Source: an uncultured Brevundimonas sp. (GTDB lineage Bacteria; Pseudomonadota; Alphaproteobacteria; Caulobacterales; Caulobacteraceae). From it: DNA of 10,068 bases. The notes below the pieces were generated by a model. The model saw only the letters and a list, made by a program, of their open reading frames with translations. It did not search any database and was not told where the DNA came from. The stretch lies in contig NZ_CALTWS010000096.1 of NCBI RefSeq assembly GCF_943913055.1, positions 1-10,068 of the forward strand, in the 5' to 3' direction. Below are positions 5,997-10,068 of the stretch, piece by piece (positions within the stretch are counted from its first letter, which is position 1; the number at the start of each line of letters is the position of its first letter). The position numbers and the translations under genes were made by a program.

Positions 5997-6025
5997 TCGA
6001 CACCGCCTGATCGCTGCCCTAACGT
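5997..6025 (+). promoter_or_regulatory. possible housekeeping promoter for the first M28 peptidase
   Basis: TCGACA (5997-6002) and TAACGT (6020-6025) are separated by 17 bases. They match a vegetative -35 well and a -10 moderately. The location, just after the petC terminator and about 31 bases before the ATG at 6057, fits a new transcript. Motif quality alone is weak. Confidence 0.35.
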
Positions 6026-6056
6026 TCGGCATCCAGAGACTTTGAAGGTGTCCTCC

Positions 6057-7703
6057 ATGCGTTTGTCCGTGTCCGCCGCCGCGCTCGTCGCCGCCCTGAT
6101 GATGTCTTCGCCCGTGCTGGCGCAGCAGGCACCGACCTTCGACACCGCGCGACTGTCGGAACACGCCCGCATCCTGTCGGACGACAGCTTTCAGGGTCGC
6201 GGCATCGGCACGCCTGCCGAGGAAATGGTGGTCAAATATCTGAGCGAGCAATATGCCGCCGCCGGCTTCCAGCCCGGTGGCCCGAACGGTCAGTGGACGC
6301 AGGACGTGACCCTGAACCGCTTCACCGCCTCCAACATCCAGGCCCAGCTGAAGGTCGGCGACGACACCATTCCCCTGACCCAGGGCCAGCAGATCGTGGT
6401 CTCGACCCGTCTGCCCGGCGACCACGTCATGCTGACGGACACACCGCTGGTCTTCGTCGGCTACGGGATCGATGCGCCCGAGCGTCAGTGGGACGACTTC
6501 AAGGACGTGGATGTGCGCGGCAAGATCCTGGTCGTGCTGGTCAATGATGCAGACTTCGAACAGCCTGAGCTGGACACCTTTGGCGGTCGGGCCATGACGT
6601 ATTACGGGCGTTGGACCTACAAATATGAGGAGGCGGCGCGTCAGGGCGCGGCGGGCGTCATCATCGTGCACGAGACGGCTCCGGCCTCCTACGGCTGGGC
6701 GACGGTGACCAACAGTTGGTCCGGCCCGCAGTTCGACATCGTGCGTCAGAATGCGGCGGCCGAGCGGGTGCCGATGGAGGCCTGGATCCAGCGCGACGTG
6801 GCCGTCGACCTGTTCCAGCGTGCCGGTCAGGATTTCGAGGCGCTGAAGGTGGCGGCCCGCAGCCGCGATTTCCGCCCGGTCGAGCTGGAAGGCGCGAGCT
6901 TCAGCGGCATGTTCGATGTGGCGACCAGCCAGATCACCACCCGCAATGTCCTGGCCCGGCTGGAGGGCACCACTCATCCGGACGAGACCATCCTGTATAC
7001 CGCGCACTGGGACCACATCGGCGTGGGCGCGCCCGATGCCGAGGGTGACACCATCTTCAATGGCGCGGTGGACAATGCCACGGGCACGGCGGGCTTGATC
7101 GAGATCGCGCGCGCCTTCGGGGCCGGGCCACGACCAGAGCGCGCCATCGTCATGATCAGCTTTACAGCCGAGGAAAGCGGCCTGCTGGGCTCGGAATTCT
7201 ATGCCTCCAACCCGGTCTATCCGCTGGCCAAGACCGTCGGCGGGTTCAACGTCGATTCCATGAACGTCTATGGTCGCGTCAATCGCTACGGCATCACGGG
7301 CTATGGCCAGTCCGATTTTGACGAGCGGATCGGGGCCAAGGTCCAGGCACAGGGGCGCGAGATTCAGCCGGATGCCAACCCGGCCTCGGGCGGCTATTTC
7401 CGATCCGACCATTTCCCGCTGGCCAAGCGCGGCGTGCCCATGACCTATGGCGGCAGCACGGGCGATTTCCGCGACGAGCCGATCGCCGAGCGCGAGGCGG
7501 CGCGGTCCGAATATGGCCGCAGCCGCTATCATCAGGCGGCTGACGAATGGTCGGCGGACTGGGACCTGACCGGTCAGGTCGAGGACCTGCAGGTGCTGTA
7601 CGAGGTCGGTCTGGACCTGGCCAACAGCCGCGACTGGCCCGCGTGGAAGCCGGGCTCGGAGTTTGCGCCCGCCCGTGAGGCCACGGCGGCAGAGCGCCAA
7701 TAG
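6057..7703 (+). CDS. secreted M28-family zinc metallopeptidase with PA-like insert (copy 1)
   Basis: A 548-residue predicted exported aminopeptidase-type enzyme. The hydrophobic signal peptide ends near VLAQQ (about 20-24). A protease-associated-like region follows (about 120-290, including GYGIDAPERQWDDF and EEAARQGAAGVIIVHE), which in this family sits beside the active site. The M28 catalytic core carries the two-zinc ligand set in order: His317 and Asp319 in AHWDH, bridging Asp339 in VDNATG, catalytic Glu372 and ligand Glu373 in TAEESGLLGS, Asp400 in FNVDS, and His492 in YHQAADEW. The set looks complete, so the enzyme should be active; substrate unknown. The reading frame is open from 5979, but the ATG at 6057 starts the signal peptide and has AAGG a few bases upstream. 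It follows the petC terminator and precedes a paralogue. Family is sure; precise substrate (amino acid, dipeptide or other) is not. Confidence 0.93.
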   Translation: MRLSVSAAALVAALMMSSPVLAQQAPTFDTARLSEHARILSDDSFQGRGIGTPAEEMVVKYLSEQYAAAGFQPGGPNGQWTQDVTLNRFTASNIQAQLKVGDDTIPLTQGQQIVVSTRLPGDHVMLTDTPLVFVGYGIDAPERQWDDFKDVDVRGKILVVLVNDADFEQPELDTFGGRAMTYYGRWTYKYEEAARQGAAGVIIVHETAPASYGWATVTNSWSGPQFDIVRQNAAAERVPMEAWIQRDVAVDLFQRAGQDFEALKVAARSRDFRPVELEGASFSGMFDVATSQITTRNVLARLEGTTHPDETILYTAHWDHIGVGAPDAEGDTIFNGAVDNATGTAGLIEIARAFGAGPRPERAIVMISFTAEESGLLGSEFYASNPVYPLAKTVGGFNVDSMNVYGRVNRYGITGYGQSDFDERIGAKVQAQGREIQPDANPASGGYFRSDHFPLAKRGVPMTYGGSTGDFRDEPIAEREAARSEYGRSRYHQAADEWSADWDLTGQVEDLQVLYEVGLDLANSRDWPAWKPGSEFAPAREATAAERQ

Positions 7704-7722
7704 CCTACATGGACAAACTGTA

Positions 7723-7748
7723 ACGGGCGCAGCAGCCGCTGCGCCCGT
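7723..7748 (+). repeat. 11-bp perfect hairpin between the two peptidase genes
   Basis: ACGGGCGCAGC (7723-7733) pairs exactly with GCTGCGCCCGT (7738-7748) around AGCC. The nearest T-run (7765-7769) is 16 bases downstream, so this is not a textbook terminator. It may stabilise the upstream mRNA end, attenuate read-through or act as a processing site between the paralogues. Confidence 0.7.
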
Positions 7749-7785
7749 ATGTCCGCACCAGACCTTTTTCGGACGGAGCTTTCCG

Positions 7786-9384
7786 ATGTTTCGCAAGATG
7801 ATGGGCGGCGTCGCCGTCGCTGCCGTAGTGATGGCCGCCGGAGCCGTTCAGGCCCAGGACTTCTCGGCCGCCCGCCTGAGCGACGGCATCCGCACGATCA
7901 GCGACGACAGCTTCCAGGGCCGCTATCCGGGCACGGAGGGCGAGCGCATGACCCTGGCCTGGTTGCAGGCGCAATATGAGGCCATGGGGCTGCAGCCCGG
8001 CGGGCCGGACGGGCAATGGCTGCAACCGATCGAACTGAAACGCTATACGCCCGCGCGCCCGGCGACGGCCAGCTGGAGCGGCCCTGACGGCCAGTCGCGC
8101 CCCCTGACGGTCGGCAGCGACATCGTCCTGCGCGCCGTCAGCAATGACGGCAAGGCGGATGTCCAGAATGCGGGCGTCGTCTTCGCCGGGTACGGTATCT
8201 CGGCACCGGAGCGGAACTGGGACGATTACGGCGACGTCGATGTGACGGGCAAGGTGGTCATTGTCGTTGCCGGTGAGCCCGAGGGCGACCTGTTCAACGG
8301 GGCCTATGCCACCAACTATCAGTCCGGTGCCTACAAGGCCGATGAGGCCAGGCGGCGCGGGGCCGTCGGCGTGATCACCCTGGTGCCGCGCGTCGGGGGC
8401 GGCAACGATCGCCGCCGCACGCTGACGCCCGGTGCGGCCGACACCGAATTCTCGGGTGCGATGACGGTCGAGGCCGCGACGGCCCTGGCCCAGGCGGCCG
8501 GTGTCGATCTGGCCGCGCTGCTGTCCACGACGGCCGGCGGTCAGTTCAAGGCCGTGGCCCTGCCGGGGGTCAGCCTGTCGGTCAGTGCCGAGGAGACGAT
8601 CGACACCCTGGTCACCCACAATCTGCTGGCCCGCATCGAGGGGAGCGAGCGACCGAACGAGACCATCGTCTATTCCGCCCACTGGGACCACGTCGGGGGC
8701 GAGGAACAGCATCCGGGCATGACCGGCGACAACATCTTCAACGGGGCCTGGGACAATGCGTCGGGCACCATCGGGGTGCTGGAAACCGCGCGTGAATTCA
8801 GCAAGGCCCAGCGCCCGAAGCGCAGCATCGTCTTTGCCCACATGGCCGCCGAGGAGATGGGCCTGCTGGGCGCCTATGGCTACACCGCCAATCCGGTCTG
8901 GCCGCTGGAGACGACGGTGGCGGACATCAACATCGACATGCTGCCGCTGTCCCCCCCTACGCGCGACCTGGCCATCTTCGGCAAGGGGCAGAACGATCTG
9001 GAGGACCGGCTGGAAGTCCTGGCCCAGGCCGAGGGGCGCTATGTCACCGACGACCGCGAGCCGGAGCAGGGGTATTATTACCGCTCCGACCACTTCCCCT
9101 TCGCCCGCGCGGGCGTGCCGGCCCTGATGCCGTGGCACGGCGTCGATCTGGACGAAGGCGGCACGGCGGTGGGCCTGCCCGCCTATCAGGCCAAGTTCGG
9201 AGCCGACTATCACAAGCCCAGCGACGAATGGTCCGCCGACCTGGACTTCAGCTCGGCGGTCGAGAATCTGACCCTGCTGTATCGCCTGGGTTCGGACCTG
9301 GCCAACGGCACCGACTGGCCGACGTGGAAGCCCACGTCGGAATTCGGTGCGGTGCGCGCGCGTTCGGACGCCGCGCGGCGGTAG
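7786..9384 (+). CDS. secreted M28-family zinc metallopeptidase with PA-like insert (copy 2)
   Basis: A 532-residue paralogue of the preceding gene in the same domain order. The signal peptide probably ends after VQA (about 23). A PA-like region covers about 115-270 (GYGISAPERNWDDYGDVDV; DEARRRGAVGVITLV). M28 ligands are His299 and Asp301 (AHWDH), Asp323 (AWDNASG), catalytic Glu356 and ligand Glu357 (AAEEMGLLG), Asp384 (INIDM) and His476 (YHKPSDEW). Blocks shared with copy 1 include ISDDSFQGR near the N-terminus, the APER-x-WDD block, and the DEWSAD and LAN-x-x-DWP-x-WKP-x-SEF C-terminal blocks. The last lie outside the catalytic motifs, so the two probably arose by tandem duplication and then diverged. 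The ATG at 7786 is chosen because GGAG (7775-7778) is 7 bases upstream and the signal peptide begins there, although the frame is open from 7663. No active-site loss is visible. Confidence 0.93.
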   Translation: MFRKMMGGVAVAAVVMAAGAVQAQDFSAARLSDGIRTISDDSFQGRYPGTEGERMTLAWLQAQYEAMGLQPGGPDGQWLQPIELKRYTPARPATASWSGPDGQSRPLTVGSDIVLRAVSNDGKADVQNAGVVFAGYGISAPERNWDDYGDVDVTGKVVIVVAGEPEGDLFNGAYATNYQSGAYKADEARRRGAVGVITLVPRVGGGNDRRRTLTPGAADTEFSGAMTVEAATALAQAAGVDLAALLSTTAGGQFKAVALPGVSLSVSAEETIDTLVTHNLLARIEGSERPNETIVYSAHWDHVGGEEQHPGMTGDNIFNGAWDNASGTIGVLETAREFSKAQRPKRSIVFAHMAAEEMGLLGAYGYTANPVWPLETTVADINIDMLPLSPPTRDLAIFGKGQNDLEDRLEVLAQAEGRYVTDDREPEQGYYYRSDHFPFARAGVPALMPWHGVDLDEGGTAVGLPAYQAKFGADYHKPSDEWSADLDFSSAVENLTLLYRLGSDLANGTDWPTWKPTSEFGAVRARSDAARR

Positions 9385-9406
9385 GGGCCAACTGCGCGCT
9401 ATGTCG

Positions 9407-9436
9407 CCTTGTGACGCGCCCCGTGCCGTCGCAAGG
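9407..9436. repeat. imperfect hairpin before the DCC-family gene
   Basis: CCTTGTGAC (9407-9415) can pair with GTCGCAAGG (9428-9436), nine pairs including one T-G wobble, around a 12-base loop. It lies in the 77-base gap after the second peptidase. No T-run follows. It may be a weak transcript-end structure or chance in GC-rich DNA. Confidence 0.35.
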
Positions 9437-9461
9437 TCCCGGCGATGCAGCAGGTGATGTC

Positions 9462-9890
9462 ATGAGCCGGTGGTCGCCGCGTCTCGCGCCGGGCGAGCTG
9501 GACGGCCTGATCCTGTTCGACGGGGTCTGCGTCTTCTGCTCGCGCTGGGTCCGGTTCGTGATCGATCGTGACGCACAGCGCCGCTTTCGCTTCGTGGCGA
9601 TCCAGAGCGAGGCGGGACGGGCGCTGGCCACCCGGTATGGCATCGATCCTGATGCACCCCAGACCAATGCCGTCATCCTGAACGGGCGCATCTGGTTCAA
9701 GTCGGATGCGGCGCTGGCGGTATTGAGTGAGCTGCCGCCGACACGCGGCCTGGGCGGGCTTCGCGCCGTGCCGACCGGCCTGCGAAATCCGGTCTATGAT
9801 CTGATCGCGCGGAATCGCTATCGCCTCTTCGGCCGCACCGATGTCTGCATGGTCCCGTCAGCCGAAGACCGCGACCGGTTCATGGCGTGA
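9462..9890 (+). CDS. DCC-family (DUF393) thiol-disulfide oxidoreductase-like protein
   Basis: A 142-residue protein of the DCC/DUF393 family (YuxK-like), named for its D-x-x-C-x-x-C motif. Seen: LFDGVCVFCSRWVRF at about 18-32, with Asp20, Cys23 and Cys26; RFRFVAIQSE (41-50); and the family's C-terminal block NPVYDLIARNRYRLFGR (109-125) followed by Cys129. The fold is thought to be thioredoxin-like, with the CxxC suggesting redox activity, but a physiological substrate is not established for most members. No signal peptide is visible, so cytoplasmic. The reading frame extends upstream inside the peptidase gene; the ATG at 9462 was chosen because AGG (9452-9454) precedes it and the family N-terminus follows. 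It overlaps the next gene by one base (TGATG), so the two are probably translated together. Confidence 0.88.
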   Translation: MSRWSPRLAPGELDGLILFDGVCVFCSRWVRFVIDRDAQRRFRFVAIQSEAGRALATRYGIDPDAPQTNAVILNGRIWFKSDAALAVLSELPPTRGLGGLRAVPTGLRNPVYDLIARNRYRLFGRTDVCMVPSAEDRDRFMA

Positions 9891-10068
9891 TGCGCGTCCT
9901 GGTCATCGGCGCAGGCGGTGTGTTCGGCTCGCGGCTGGCCGAGGGGTTGTTGCGAAGCGGGTTCAGCGTCGTGGTCGCCGGTCGCGATCAGCGGCGCGCG
10001 GAGGCGGTCGCCCGGCGTCTGAGCGACGTCTTCCCGGATGCGGAGATCGCCAGCGCGCGGATCGATAC
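9890..10068 (+). CDS. Rossmann-fold NAD(P)-binding protein, saccharopine-dehydrogenase-like (partial)
   Basis: Only the first 59 codons are in the window; the gene continues past the right edge. The N-terminus MRVLVIGAGGVFGSRLAEGL is a classical dinucleotide-binding beta-alpha unit with a GxGGxxG loop (residues 7-13). It is followed by SVVVAGRD (26-33), where the Arg after the second strand suggests NADP preference. This pattern fits the saccharopine dehydrogenase NADP-binding family or a related oxidoreductase; the catalytic region is not visible, so the reaction cannot be given. The ATG shares its A with the TGA of the DCC-family gene, indicating translational coupling. My impression is that such Rossmann proteins are found next to DUF393 genes elsewhere, which I could not verify. 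Confidence 0.75.
   Translation, partial: MRVLVIGAGGVFGSRLAEGLLRSGFSVVVAGRDQRRAEAVARRLSDVFPDAEIASARID

Noticed and set aside
7723..7769. Intrinsic terminator between the M28 genes
   Set aside because: The hairpin is strong, but the T-tract is 16 bases away, too far for a normal intrinsic terminator, so it was listed only as a hairpin.
5937..7796. 619-codon - strand open frame opposite the first M28 peptidase
   Set aside because: Mirror-frame artefact of strong GC3 bias. The + strand carries the full M28 motif set and signal peptide.
7705..9213. 502-codon - strand open frame opposite the second M28 peptidase
   Set aside because: Same mirror-frame artefact. The sense strand encodes all zinc ligands.

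Overview
The window looks like chromosomal core sequence from a high-GC alphaproteobacterium, most likely of the Caulobacterales (Brevundimonas/Caulobacter type). The basis is the strong G/C bias at third codon positions, the three-gene petA-petB-petC cytochrome bc1 operon of alphaproteobacterial architecture, and the protein flavour of the neighbours. The genus is an inference from general resemblance; no search was run. I see no insertion sequence, phage gene, tRNA, rRNA or CRISPR array.

Layout. Positions 1-465 hold no convincing gene. The first ~235 bases are dense in complementary stems, two closed by GNRA-type tetraloops on the + strand, and may be part of an unidentified structured RNA. 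Bases 321-425 hold two long inverted repeats and a possible terminator for the small antibiotic-biosynthesis-monooxygenase-like gene (466-780, -). A divergent stand-alone class I glutamine amidotransferase follows (855-1583, +). Its stop codon interlocks with that of the convergent hemF (1580-2458, -). hemF lies downstream of trmL (2504-2959, -) in a likely two-gene unit.

The 196-base gap between trmL and petA carries two inverted repeats built on TTGCG/CGCAA, candidate operators. The bc1 operon then runs rightward: petA (Rieske protein, GTG start at 3156), petB (cytochrome b), petC (cytochrome c1), ending in a strong intrinsic terminator at 5941-5970. Downstream, two tandem paralogous secreted M28 zinc metallopeptidases (6057-7703 and 7786-9384) are separated by an 82-base spacer with an 11-bp perfect hairpin. 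Last come a DCC/DUF393 thiol-disulfide family gene (9462-9890) and the start of a Rossmann-fold oxidoreductase (9890 to the window edge), joined by a TGATG stop/start overlap.

Working together: PetABC oxidise quinol, reduce cytochrome c and pump protons in the inner membrane. HemF makes protoporphyrinogen for heme, and the bc1 complex is a major heme consumer, so the hemF/pet neighbourhood is functionally sensible although the transcripts are divergent. The M28 pair are predicted exported peptidases with no visible link to respiration. The window is mostly ordinary core genome. The items most worth a second look are the structured region at the left edge, the palindromes at 321-399 and the paired TTGCG repeats upstream of petA.
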